Source: Haberlea rhodopensis
Lineage: Eukaryota > Streptophyta > Magnoliopsida > Lamiales > Gesneriaceae
Direction: 5' to 3'
DNA length: 64,000 nt
Assembly: GCA_907163345.1 (NCBI GenBank)
Contig: CAJQUN010000002.1
Span: forward strand, 44,307,754 to 44,371,753
The position numbers were made by a program, and so were the translations under genes. This document shows positions 55,494 to 64,000 of the stretch, in pieces. The notes beneath the pieces were generated by a model. That model worked only from the letters and a program-made list of their open reading frames with translations, was not told the origin of the DNA and made no database searches. Each line of letters begins with the position of its first letter. The stretch's first letter is position 1.

Positions 55494-56843
55494 GTGGCTG
55501 AAGATGATTCTTTAAGACTGGACAACCGATGGGTAGTCCCAAATGCGCCGGGATTGCGTAAAGAAATCTTAGAACGAGCTCATAGTAGCCGGTTTAGTAT
55601 CCACCCCGGAGGAAGAAAGATGTATAAGGACCTGAGTGGTCAATTCTGGTGGAGACGCATGAAGCGTGATGTGATCACTTTTGTCAAGAGATGTTTGATC
55701 TGCCAGCAAGTAAAGGCAGAAAGGCAGAGGCCTGGTGGCGAGCTGAAGAGCTTGGAGGTACCTAAGTGGAAGTGGGAGCATATATCTATGGACTTCGTGA
55801 CCCACTTGCCAAGATCGGCCTCTGGATTTGATGCTATCTGGGTGATCGTGGATAGGCTGACGAAGGTAGCTCATTTCATCCCTTACAACATGACTTTCAC
55901 GTATCTAAAGATGGCTCAATTATATGTACGGGATGTAGTGAGGTTGCATGGGGTTCCAGTCTCGATCGTGTCTGACAGAGACCCAAGGTTTACTTCTCAT
56001 TTCTGGGAAGGTCTCCAGACAGCTTTGGGCACCGAGGTGAGATTGAGTACAGCTTATCACCCTCAGACAGACGGCCAAACGGAGCGTACTATTCAGACGC
56101 TCGAAGATATGCTGAGGGCATGTGTTTTGGAATTTGATACCCCATGGCAAGAGTCTATACCACTGGTAGAGTTCTCCTATAATAACAGCTATCAGGCGAG
56201 CATTCAAATGGCCCCTTTTGAAGCTCTTTACGGACGACGATGTAGATCACCGCTGTATTGGGAGGACTTGACGAGTAAAGCGGTCGGAGGACAGGATATG
56301 ATTAAGGACATGGAGGAAAAGATTAAGATGATACGCTTAAAGATGAAAGCGGCCCAAGATAGGCAAGCAGCCTACGCCAATAAGCGGCGACGGCCGCTAG
56401 AATTCCAAGAAGGAGACAAGGTTTTCTTGAAAATCTCACCCTTTAGGGGTGTGGTACGTTTTGGCATGCGGGGAAAGTTATCTCCGAGATATGTCGGACC
56501 GTATGAGGTTTTGCGGCGTATTGGTACATTGGCTTACCGTTTGGCTCTACCGCCGTCTTTATCTGGAATTCATGATGTCTTCCATGTTTCTATGTTGAGA
56601 AAGTATGATCCAGACCCGTCTCATGTTTTACAGCCTACTGAAGTGCAGTTGGATTCAGATGTATCCTACGTTGAACGACCGGTCAAAATTCTGGATCGTG
56701 AGGATCGCAGACTACGAAGTAAAGTTATACCGATGGTCAAAGTTCAGTGGGATCGTCGGGGTGTCGAGGAGGCTACGTGGGAGACGGAACGACATATGAT
56801 GCAGCATTACCCGGAACTATTTTCTGGTATGATTTATGTTTAG
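55494..56843 (+). CDS. fam4 integrase with chromodomain-like tail
   Basis: Open for 449 codons, from an internal methionine (55494) that is not a natural start; it is the end of a polyprotein. The zinc-binding part has H and C residues in AHSSRFSIHPGGRKMY and RCLICQQVK. The catalytic core has SMDFVTHLPRS (first Asp), VSDRDPRFTSHFW (second Asp) and QTERTIQTLEDML (Glu), with AYHPQTDGQ between. A GPYEVLRRIG/HDVFHVSMLRKY module follows, then the tail ILDREDRRLRSKV, EEATWETERHMMQHYPELF. Integrase inserts the DNA copy; the tail is thought to guide targeting to chromatin. It is the only intact part of this pol. Confidence 0.92.
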   Translation: MAEDDSLRLDNRWVVPNAPGLRKEILERAHSSRFSIHPGGRKMYKDLSGQFWWRRMKRDVITFVKRCLICQQVKAERQRPGGELKSLEVPKWKWEHISMDFVTHLPRSASGFDAIWVIVDRLTKVAHFIPYNMTFTYLKMAQLYVRDVVRLHGVPVSIVSDRDPRFTSHFWEGLQTALGTEVRLSTAYHPQTDGQTERTIQTLEDMLRACVLEFDTPWQESIPLVEFSYNNSYQASIQMAPFEALYGRRCRSPLYWEDLTSKAVGGQDMIKDMEEKIKMIRLKMKAAQDRQAAYANKRRRPLEFQEGDKVFLKISPFRGVVRFGMRGKLSPRYVGPYEVLRRIGTLAYRLALPPSLSGIHDVFHVSMLRKYDPDPSHVLQPTEVQLDSDVSYVERPVKILDREDRRLRSKVIPMVKVQWDRRGVEEATWETERHMMQHYPELFSGMIYV

Positions 56844-56888
56844 TTTCTTTTGGGTAAGTGCATGCGATTTCGAGGACGAAATCTTGTA

Positions 56889-56901
56889 AGTAGGGGAGTA
56901 A
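56889..56901 (+). other. Polypurine tract of fam4
   Basis: AGTAGGGGAGTAA directly before the 3' LTR, preceded by GATTTCGAGGACGAAATC as in fam1-fam3. Confidence 0.85.
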
Positions 56902-58926
56902 TGTGATGCCCCGAAATTAATTAATTGCAATTAAGGCATTAATTATGTTTATATGATGAATCATGTGATAATTGATTTATGTGTTGGGTATTAAGATGTT
57001 AACATGATTTAATGGTGTTGATTATTAAATATGAGGAAGATGTGATTTTAGATGAAGTTTAGAGCATTTTTGTAAAATGCTTTCAAAATACCGTGTTGGA
57101 GTATTTTATGAATCATGTTAAGTTTGGGGTGTGATTTTAAATTAATCCCCAACCCCCTTTTTAACCCTTCACCCATCATTTTAACCCCATTTTCACCTTT
57201 ACTCTTTAAAACCCCTCAACTCATCCTCAACCCTAAACCACTCCACATTTTCGAAATTGTTCAAGGGAGGAAGGAGGAAACTCCACAAAACTTGAGTTTG
57301 TGTGATTTTTATCAAGATTTGGAGTCTTCAAGAGGTATGGGACTCTCCCTAAAGTTTTGATGATGTTTGGATTTGAAATGTGGTGATTTTTGAAGTGGTT
57401 ATGTGGGTTGTTTTGGGGTATGTGTTATATATGTTTGGGGTATGATTTTTGAAGTGTGTTATGTGGGTTATGATGTTATTGTTATTGTTGGGAAGTTTTG
57501 TTTTGAAAGGTATGAAGATAAGCTTGGAAAATGCACATAAAAATGGTGAAATCGCGACCACTGGTTGTGGCGATCGATCGCTACAAATGCAGCGATCGAT
57601 CGCCGAGAAGCAGTAAGCGAAAATGAGGATAGGCGATCGATCGCCTCAAATGGCGCGATCGATCGCCAACGTCCAGTAGCGAAATGAGCATCAAGGCGAT
57701 CGATCGCCTCATTTTAAGCGATCGATCGCCGCTATGTAAAAAAATCTGGCGATCGATCGCCATGTTTTGAGCGATCGATCGCCACTGTTCAAAAGTAGGA
57801 AAATGATGATTTTTGTTAAATTTTTGGTATTGGACTATTGTTTAGCTTCTAATATCAATTTGTATGGTTATGTAGAACCGTCCCAGGTACCCACGACCTC
57901 AAGGAGATAAAGTTCTGCAATTTCTCCTTCTTTTGGAATTAAGGTACGTAAGAAACGTACGAGCATTGGACGGTAAACCATACTCCTACATTTAACGATG
58001 ATGCTTATGATAATGATGTTTATGATGATGTTTATGATGATGTTTACGATGATGATGTTTATGATGATGTTTATGATGACGATGTTTATGATGATGATTA
58101 TGATGATGTTTACGATGATGATGTTTATGATGGCGATGTTTATGATGATGATTATGATGATATTTACGATGATGATGTTTATGATGATGATGTTTATGAT
58201 GATGATTATGATGATGTTTACGATGATGATGTTTATGATGACGTTTATGATGATGAAGTTTATGATAAGGTCATACGACGTGTATGATTGGGTAAGATGC
58301 CCACGTGGTAAGATGCCACACAATGTTATGATATGGCAAGACGCCATATGATTGGGTAAGATGCCCATGTGGTAAGATGCCACACAATGTTATGATATGG
58401 CAAGACGCCATCTGATTGGGTAAGATGCCCATGTGGTAAGATGCCACACGACGATTATGTTATGGTAAGATGCCATACAATATGGTAAGATGCCCTTATA
58501 CATGAATAAGAATCAGGGATAACAAAAGAAGTTGAAGAACGACCAATGATTTTTTACTTAACTAAGATGTTATGCATTACTGTATGTCTTTTATATCTTG
58601 TTAAGTAAATATGTATATGCTCACGATGTGTTGTCCCTGTAGGTACACTTTTGGACCGGGGGCCTAGGGTCGAGTTGAAGAGGTGAGCTAAAAGGAGAAA
58701 GATGAATATAGGATGCAGGATTTTGATAGTCTCTACTCTAGGAGTAGTGTAAACCTATAGCTTTTAACATTCATTGTTGAGAATGTAATTGAATAGCTTT
58801 TGTAAATTTTATTTTGGCCTGTAATCTTCTTAGCTCAAGCTACAACCGGAACCCTTAAGAGGTTATAAATGCATGGTTAGTCCATTATATGTGTACTATT
58901 TGATGTTAAGGTAGGAAGACCCTACA
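56902..58926 (+). repeat. fam4 3' LTR
   Basis: 2025 bp, very close to the 5' LTR; differences are scattered substitutions and changes in repeat copy number. Palindrome array 57568-57783, ACGTACG block 57943-57965, GATGAT repeats 57990-58265, stem-loop series 58289-58495. Confidence 0.95.
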
Positions 58927-58940
58927 TTTCACACGCATCA
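58927..58940 (+). repeat. Last bases of the interrupted fam6 5' LTR
   Basis: TTTCACACGCATCA matches the end of the fam6 3' LTR (TTTCACACCCATCA, 63607-63620) apart from one base. It shows where fam6 resumes after fam4. Confidence 0.8.
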
Positions 58941-58946
58941 AGTTTT

Positions 58947-58964
58947 TGGCGCCGTTGCCGGGGA
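58947..58964 (+). other. Primer-binding site (tRNA-Asp type) of fam6
   Basis: TGGCGCCGTTGCCGGGGA, the primer site known from Athila and Tat elements, complementary to the 3' end of a tRNA-Asp. It places fam6 in a different Ty3/Gypsy branch from the tRNA-Met-primed elements around it. Confidence 0.9.
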
Positions 58965-59080
58965 TTGATATAATTTTGTTTACTGATACTGTTACCAAGT
59001 AGTCTTGATTTTAATTTAGAATTTTATTTTTTGTTTTAATTTTATTTTTTTTTTATGTTTTTCTTGTGAGGTACTTGGAG

Positions 59081-60064
59081 ATGTTTCATCAGCAAGTTTC
59101 CACAAGCTTTGCCCAACAACCGTATGAACCATTCTATGCAGCTTGGGACAGATTCAACCACGACTTTTCAAACTACGCTCCTCTTCAATCTTTCTACAGT
59201 GGATTGGATGCAGACACACAAGAATGGGTATTTAATGGAGCTTTGGCAGCTGGTAGTCCCATATATTGTAGAGATGATGACAGGGTGCACCTGTTTAACC
59301 ATATGGCGAATTTCGACTATCAGTGGCACTTTGATCCTTCAATGCTGGGTTGGAGTCACCAATATCCACCAGGGCATCATTACCCTCATTTTACACACCA
59401 ATCATTCAAGCATCGAGCAGATGATGAGTATAGTTCTGATAAAGTCTCTAAGTTGGAGGATATTTTGCGCAAATTCTGGCCATCATTTGAACCAAAGATC
59501 GAAAATGCCACCAGAAGTAGCCTTGAGCAGCTGATAGAGACATTTGTAGCGAGATGCAAAGAGGTTGAGATGAGATATAATCAAGGGGTGACAAACCAGG
59601 TGTGGTCACATGATGATGATCATTCAACCAACCAAGTTTGGGAGAGTGATCCTACTCATGCGGAAGATTCAAGGGAATATGAGCATTTTCAAGTGGTTGA
59701 ACCTACTGTGGAAGAGTTATCTGATGAATTCCCATGTCAAGATGAGCCTAGCGTGACGTTGGAAGATGAGCATATTTTTGAAAATAGTGAGGAGCACTCA
59801 TCGATGGTGATGTCCTATATGCCATATGTGGATCCGTTCTTCCCATCGATGCCAACTTCACCATATTATGATCTCCACGAGATGAAGCCAAGTTTAGAAT
59901 CTTCCTCCCATGCTTATCAATTTTCGAAGGACGTTGTTGGAGCGACGAGCGTTAACTGCCACTATCTTGCCAAGCTAGAGGGCATACACAACCAAGACCC
60001 ATATGTAGTGTCATATGATACTTACTATGGGCGGAAGCCGCTATTTGATGGTTGCTTCGCATAG
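59081..60064 (+). CDS. fam6 gag-like protein
   Basis: 327 codons from ATG 59081 (MFHQQVSTSFAQQPYEPFY) to TAG 60062-60064; a GTG five codons upstream is in frame but the ATG is the more likely start. Near the N-terminus AAWDRFNHDF, LQSFYSGLDADTQEWV, NGALAAG and NHMANFDYQWH match the pattern of the Athila/Tat gag core (WERF..., Q.FYNGL...T, A..G, ...N.YQW). The second half is acidic and not alignable (EEHSSMVMSYMPYVDPFFPS). No zinc knuckle, protease or RT follows. It is intact and probably the only protein of this element, likely acting in particle formation or RNA packaging with partners from a related element. This role is inferred. Confidence 0.7.
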   Translation: MFHQQVSTSFAQQPYEPFYAAWDRFNHDFSNYAPLQSFYSGLDADTQEWVFNGALAAGSPIYCRDDDRVHLFNHMANFDYQWHFDPSMLGWSHQYPPGHHYPHFTHQSFKHRADDEYSSDKVSKLEDILRKFWPSFEPKIENATRSSLEQLIETFVARCKEVEMRYNQGVTNQVWSHDDDHSTNQVWESDPTHAEDSREYEHFQVVEPTVEELSDEFPCQDEPSVTLEDEHIFENSEEHSSMVMSYMPYVDPFFPSMPTSPYYDLHEMKPSLESSSHAYQFSKDVVGATSVNCHYLAKLEGIHNQDPYVVSYDTYYGRKPLFDGCFA

Positions 60065-61910
60065 TCTGGCTGACGACTTTAAACAAAGCGCTTCTTGGGA
60101 GGCAACCCAAGCCTTGTATCCTTTTTATTTTATTTCAGTTTTTAATTTTAGTATTGCATTTTAGTAGCATGTCTTATTCATAGCCGATTGATCATTATTT
60201 TTTCCCATTGCAGGGTCTATACTGATGCGGAGGTCCCTATCATCATCTTCTCACCATACCCATGAGCATGAGACGGACGACGATTACTGACGATCGTCGT
60301 CGCAGGTAGGTGTGTTGTCCCTTATTTTATACGTTGTATGGTACATTGAGGACAATGCACGATTTTAAGTTTGGGGAGGGGTGTTTAAACACTGAAGATG
60401 TTTTGTTTCCTGGATTCCTATGTGTGTTTTAGTCATTTTCTTTTTCTTTTTGTGTCATAAGTCGTGATTTGAAGTAATTGTGAAGGCCGATGATGAAGAA
60501 TTGAGCTTATTTGTGAAAATTTTAAAATTTTTGTTCACTTTGCTCTTGAGTTTCTTACATATTCATGCACTAGAGACCATGACCATTTGACCAATTAAAA
60601 TTGATTTGAATGAACACAAATATGATATAGGCAATTTTTGATAATATTTTGGGCCTTTATTCATTGATATAAATTTGCCATAGTAGCCCCTTTGAGCTTA
60701 AACGTAAAAGAATGAGGATTTAATTGTTGCATTATGTTTTAGAATCTCATTCAAATTTCTTTCTTATATCACCTTGGTTTTGAGATACTATTTGAGCAAC
60801 ATTGGTCATACCATATAAATTATTTGTGAATTGAGAGTAGTCGAGAACTTGCTTTAGTACCCTTTGAGGCGAAATACGGATGTTATGTGGCTTAGGAAGG
60901 ATTTAGGCAATTTTTGCTTAGTTTGAGCCTTTGAAGCCACCAAAATACATCATTTTCATCTGTAGTTACCCTTTTGAGCTTATTGAAAATCGAATGGCAT
61001 GTGCTTAGGCACATAATAACCTCCATTCGGCATCATTTCAAAATCCCACATCGACCACCTTGCTAAAGCTTATACACTATTTCCTACCCTCAAGTGAGTA
61101 AGCCCCTATTGCACTTTAAAATTTCAAATATCTCTCATGTTCTTATTGGGAAAAAAAAAATTTGAAGGAGAGAAATAAAGAAAAAAGGGAATGAATGCAT
61201 AAAAAGATTGTTGAAGAGGTGAAGAAATAAGTGATGGAAAGAATGAGAAAATAATGAGGTGAATGATGAGGCGGATGAGAAAGGAGGGTGAATCCAAAAT
61301 TTGAAAAGAAAAAAAAAATGATGATGATTCATCAATAGAAGGAATCGAAATTGAGATGAGAGTGCGCATCATGGTTAATATGACTTACTCACTTGTTTTG
61401 AAATTCCTATCTTTTTATTGTAGCCATGAGCCAAGGCCTTACATTACAAGCCTATTAAGACCTACTGACCAAGCCACATTCATCTAATATACTAGTGGAG
61501 AATGTTACGAATTGTAAGCCTATGGACTCTCGAGAAACACTTGTAATGCATATGGTTTTGACATTCACACACGCACATCTCATTACTTTGATTTGATGCA
61601 TTGCTCACTGTTGGTCAAAGTTATACACCTTTTTATGAACAATGCAAATGAACCAATACACCCTGCAAAGTCCTATTGATTTGTGTGAGTAAAGATTGCT
61701 TTAATGGTTAAATGGAAGTGGTGACACACACACTTGAGAACTCTTGAGTAGACTGATATGCATACTTGACTTAAAATTTTAGACAATTGATCTTCGAGGC
61801 CAATTTGCAATTATAACATTTCATGACTTGCGTTAGTAGTGTGTTTTCTTTTACTCTTTTATTTCTTAGTCTTTTTCCATTTCTATTTTGCTCGGGACTA
61901 GCAAAAGTTT
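60065..61910 (+). other. fam6 non-coding internal region
   Basis: Begins with GCGCTTCTTGGGAGGCAACCCAAG, a block I associate with Athila-type elements. There is no convincing ORF. Includes a purine-rich stretch (61140-61330; GAAGGAGAGAAATAAAG, GAATGAGAAAATAATGAGG). Ends in GGACTAGCAAAAGTTTAAG before the polypurine tract. Confidence 0.75.
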
Positions 61911-61924
61911 AAGTTTAGGGGGTT
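61911..61924 (+). other. Polypurine tract of fam6
   Basis: AAGTTTAGGGGGTT directly before the TGATAAGTG start of the 3' LTR. Confidence 0.8.
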
Positions 61925-63620
61925 TGATAAGTGTATTTTATACACTTATATTTCCTCTTATTTTGCATGGTTTAGTGTTAGTTTTCGATCAGCATTACAC
62001 TTTTGGTCTTCTTCTGTGTTGTTTTGCAGGAATCGAGGTAATTACATGTTTTGTGGACTAAAAGGGTGCAAATGACGGAAGGAACGGATGAATTGAAGCC
62101 AAAAATCTACACTATCAATCATGGCAACAGGCGTAAAGACGCCTACTTTGAGGCGTAACTACGCCTAACTCACGGCATTTGAGTTTTTAAAGAATTTCAT
62201 ACAGGCGTAATTACGCCTACTTTGAGGCGTAACTACGCCTAACTCACGGCATTTGAGTTTTTAAAGAATTTCATACAGGCGTAATTACGCCTACTTTGAG
62301 GCGTAACTACGCCTAGCCCACGGCTTTTGAGAATTTAAGTGGCGTAACTACGCCACTTTGGAGGTGTAATTACGCCTATCACGCGGGAAGCCAGATTTTG
62401 TGACACATCGACAGGCGTAACTACGCCACTTCGGAGGCGTAATTACGCCAATGGAATTTTGGTAATTTTGGAGACTTTCCTTATTTGATGCACGGGACTC
62501 AACGGTGAAATAATCATGTACCGGGACATGTCAAATGGCAAGATTATATTATATTATATTATATTATAATATAATATATATACATGAGATTTGGGAATAA
62601 ATTATAAAAGGAAGATGGGATACACGTACAAGGAAAGAAGGAGAGTAGAGGAACTCTCGGGAAATCTTTTAAAGAAAGAGATACACATAGATATTGAAAA
62701 AGAAAAAAAAGGGAGCAGGCGAGAGTTTTACGAGGGAGATTATCAGTTGCAGGAGGAGAGGAGCAGCAAGCGAGAGCAACAGAATTGACGTAAAAACATT
62801 TGACGTAGAAGAGCAGTAGACGTGCGTGACCAAGAAGGGGAGGAGATCAATCGAGGCGGCGTGCTTACACCGAAGGGCATAGATTTTGACGACGGAGAAG
62901 ATGACGGCGACTACCGGAGACGGAGGGCCATCTTCATATTCGTTTGAATATCTCTTCCCTTATGTTTATGATGATTAAAGACATGTCTATGTGTTTATTT
63001 AATGTATTCATGAACTAATTTATTATTCTAGAGTTAGACGGATCTTGACTTGAAATTATGTCATTGGTTTTTTTTCATATGGTTTATTTATGTTTTCCAT
63101 ATTCGTGATCTATCACTCGGGAGAGGGGGTTGTGAATAGGAAAGAAGGAATTTGTATCGTGGTAGTTATATTGTTCGGAAGGCCTATAACTCCATAGAAG
63201 TCGTCATAGGAATTACTGCGCTTTTACAATTGTCTGATAATTCATCTTAGATAGGGATATCAAGATTAATGTTAGATAATTACTTCTGCTTAACACCCGG
63301 GAGGGGGAGTAGAAACAAATAAGAATTCTCGGCTAGTAAACTAGAAAAACACGACATAGTGGATAGTTGAGTGAAGTCGAACCTCTAGAATCCGTTCTCA
63401 TTGATTTTCTCCACTTAAATATTCATATTGCTATTATTATTTTATGTTAGTAGATTAGTTTAATAATATTGCTATCGATTGTCTAAATAAAGTCGAGACT
63501 ATTCTAATTACAGTACTTTGTGTAACTTAATTTTCAATCTCTGTGGGTTCGACATCCGTATTTCAAATTCCTATACTAAAACTTGACACCGTACACTTGC
63601 GGTACGTTTCACACCCATCA
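61925..63620 (+). repeat. fam6 3' LTR
   Basis: 1696 bp, TGATAAGTGTATTTTATACAC to TTTCACACCCATCA. Nearly the same as the 5' LTR, apart from a ~50-bp deletion near 63100 and a few substitutions. Palindrome array at 62128-62452. An open frame at 62591-62788 (MGINYKRKMGYTYKERRR...) lies in the leader and is probably not a gene. Confidence 0.9.
62128..62452 (+). repeat. GGCGTARTTACGCC palindrome array, 3' LTR
   Basis: Counterpart of 48597-48916 with nearly the same sequence. One palindrome intact here (ACAGGCGTAATTACGCC near 62203) has a changed base in the 5' LTR (GGCGAAATTACGCC). Confidence 0.9.
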
Positions 63621-64000
63621 ATACACCACGTGTTTGAACAATTATGCTAGCAATTATAATACACTACCCTTAGTGTATTCATATCAAATTTACACCGCAA
63701 ATATAAATCCACATGCATAAACGTCGTCCATTTACACAAGTACTTAACCAAGATTCCAGAAAAACAGGGCATAAGGACCTTGCCCAGAATTTTCGAGCAT
63801 ACGTCTTCACAACACTAAAACTACCACATAACTCGTAGTTCATGCTCAAACAAATATGCTGGTAATTTCACCAAACTACCATGTATGTATTCACATCAAA
63901 GGTTTACCAAAAACCCGTCTAACATGCATGATATCACCTTCTCAATATCACTCCCATTCCACATTTTTCCAGAAAAACAGGGCAATTATCTACCCAGATT
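63621..64000 (-). repeat. fam5 LTR, minus strand, continuation
   Basis: Continues the minus-strand LTR interrupted at 48392 and runs off the window. Contains an imperfect ~213-bp tandem repeat: CCAGAAAAACAGGGC at 63756-63770 and 63969-63983, with matching GTATTCA(T/C)ATCAAA words before each. Confidence 0.6.

Larger units (their letters stand above)
50126..58926 (+). mobile_element. fam4 chromovirus (Ty3/Gypsy, Tekay/Del-like)
   Basis: 8801 bp with LTRs 50126-52132 and 56902-58926, tRNA-iMet primer site, gag, protease, RT, RNase H, integrase and chromodomain-like tail in Ty3/Gypsy order, and a polypurine tract. The tail ILDREDRRLRSKV...EEATWETE...YPELF suggests the Tekay/Del branch; this assignment is by motif memory. 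Five lesions break the polyprotein. It lies in the fam6 5' LTR, but the flanks (TACGT before, TTTCA after) are not a five-base duplication. Confidence 0.92.
48393..63620 (+). mobile_element. fam6 Athila-like element with gag-like ORF only
   Basis: LTRs at 48393-50125 (ending after an insertion at 58927-58940) and 61925-63620. A TGGCGCCGTTGCCGGGGA primer site of the tRNA-Asp type used by Athila/Tat elements is at 58947. There is one ORF with a gag-like core, a long non-coding stretch, and a polypurine tract. No protease, RT or integrase. The flanks ACACA (48388-48392) and ATACA (63621-63625) may be a target duplication with one mismatch. The composition matches the non-autonomous class with terminal repeats plus gag (TR-GAG). 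It sits within a minus-strand fam5 LTR and is itself interrupted by fam4. Confidence 0.8.

Noticed and set aside
57998..58383. Open frames rich in Met/Phe on plus and Ile/Asn on minus, up to 171 codons
   Set aside because: They are translations of the GATGATGTTTA tandem repeat in the fam4 LTR; low complexity and no homology expected.
62591..62788. 65-codon Lys/Arg/Glu-rich frame in the fam6 3' LTR
   Set aside because: It is in the LTR leader; the equivalent frame in the 5' LTR is altered, and composition reflects purine-rich sequence.

Overview
The window looks like repeat-dense intergenic DNA from a flowering plant, probably a eudicot. The basis is the set of plant transposon lineages seen together: a chromovirus-type Ty3/Gypsy element, an Athila-like element with a tRNA-Asp-type primer site, a SIRE-like Copia element with an extra reading frame after pol, and a PIF/Harbinger transposase gene. 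TGGGCC (site II) promoter clusters of the plant type are also present. I see no complete host gene, no rRNA or tRNA gene and no CRISPR. Long-LTR families are numbered here by their first bases: fam1 TGTGATGACC, fam2 TGTGATGCCC(A/G)GG, fam3 TGTAATGCCTCG, fam4 TGTGATGCCCC(A/G)AAA, fam5 a minus-strand LTR ending in GGGGTCTCACA, fam6 TGATAAGTGT.

Layout. 1-3385: two fam1 LTRs head to head. 3386-7359: Copia LTR pieces, a 58-bp tandem repeat and a fold-back MITE. 7365-9035: minus- and plus-strand LTR pieces joined together. 9036-18763: a decayed fam3 element (end of pol plus 3' LTR) interrupted by a fam2 non-autonomous element (10379-16086, duplicated target AGGAT). 18764-21640: AT-rich DNA in which I recognise nothing. 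21641-25470: first copy of a duplicated segment holding the promoter and first exons of a host gene and a transposon with long terminal inverted repeats. 26067-31930: a 5'-truncated SIRE-like Copia element on the minus strand. 31931-44341: second copy of the duplicated segment, split by an intact fam1 non-autonomous LTR element (33620-42261, duplicated target AGGTC). 44342-64000: a four-level nest. A PIF/Harbinger element is interrupted by a fam5 LTR, which is interrupted by a fam6 Athila-like element with only a gag-like ORF, whose 5' LTR is interrupted by a fam4 chromovirus (50126-58926).

How the parts relate. fam4 is the only element with a near-complete gag-pol, and it carries stops and frameshifts. 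fam1, fam2 and fam6 lack a polymerase and would need proteins supplied in trans. The feature I rate highest is in the non-coding DNA. The internal region of the fam1 element (about 37860-39800) and the matching part of fam2 (12615-13728) are an almost unbroken series of short inverted repeats, each able to form a small stem-loop. Between the two families many stems keep their pairing while their bases or loops differ. Related strings of stem-loops occur inside the LTRs of several families, often with a constant loop and a changing stem. The same LTRs carry arrays of the palindrome GCGATCGATCGC and a shared GGTACGT...ACGTACGAGCA block. I know of no described element class defined by this organisation, but I could not search for one.
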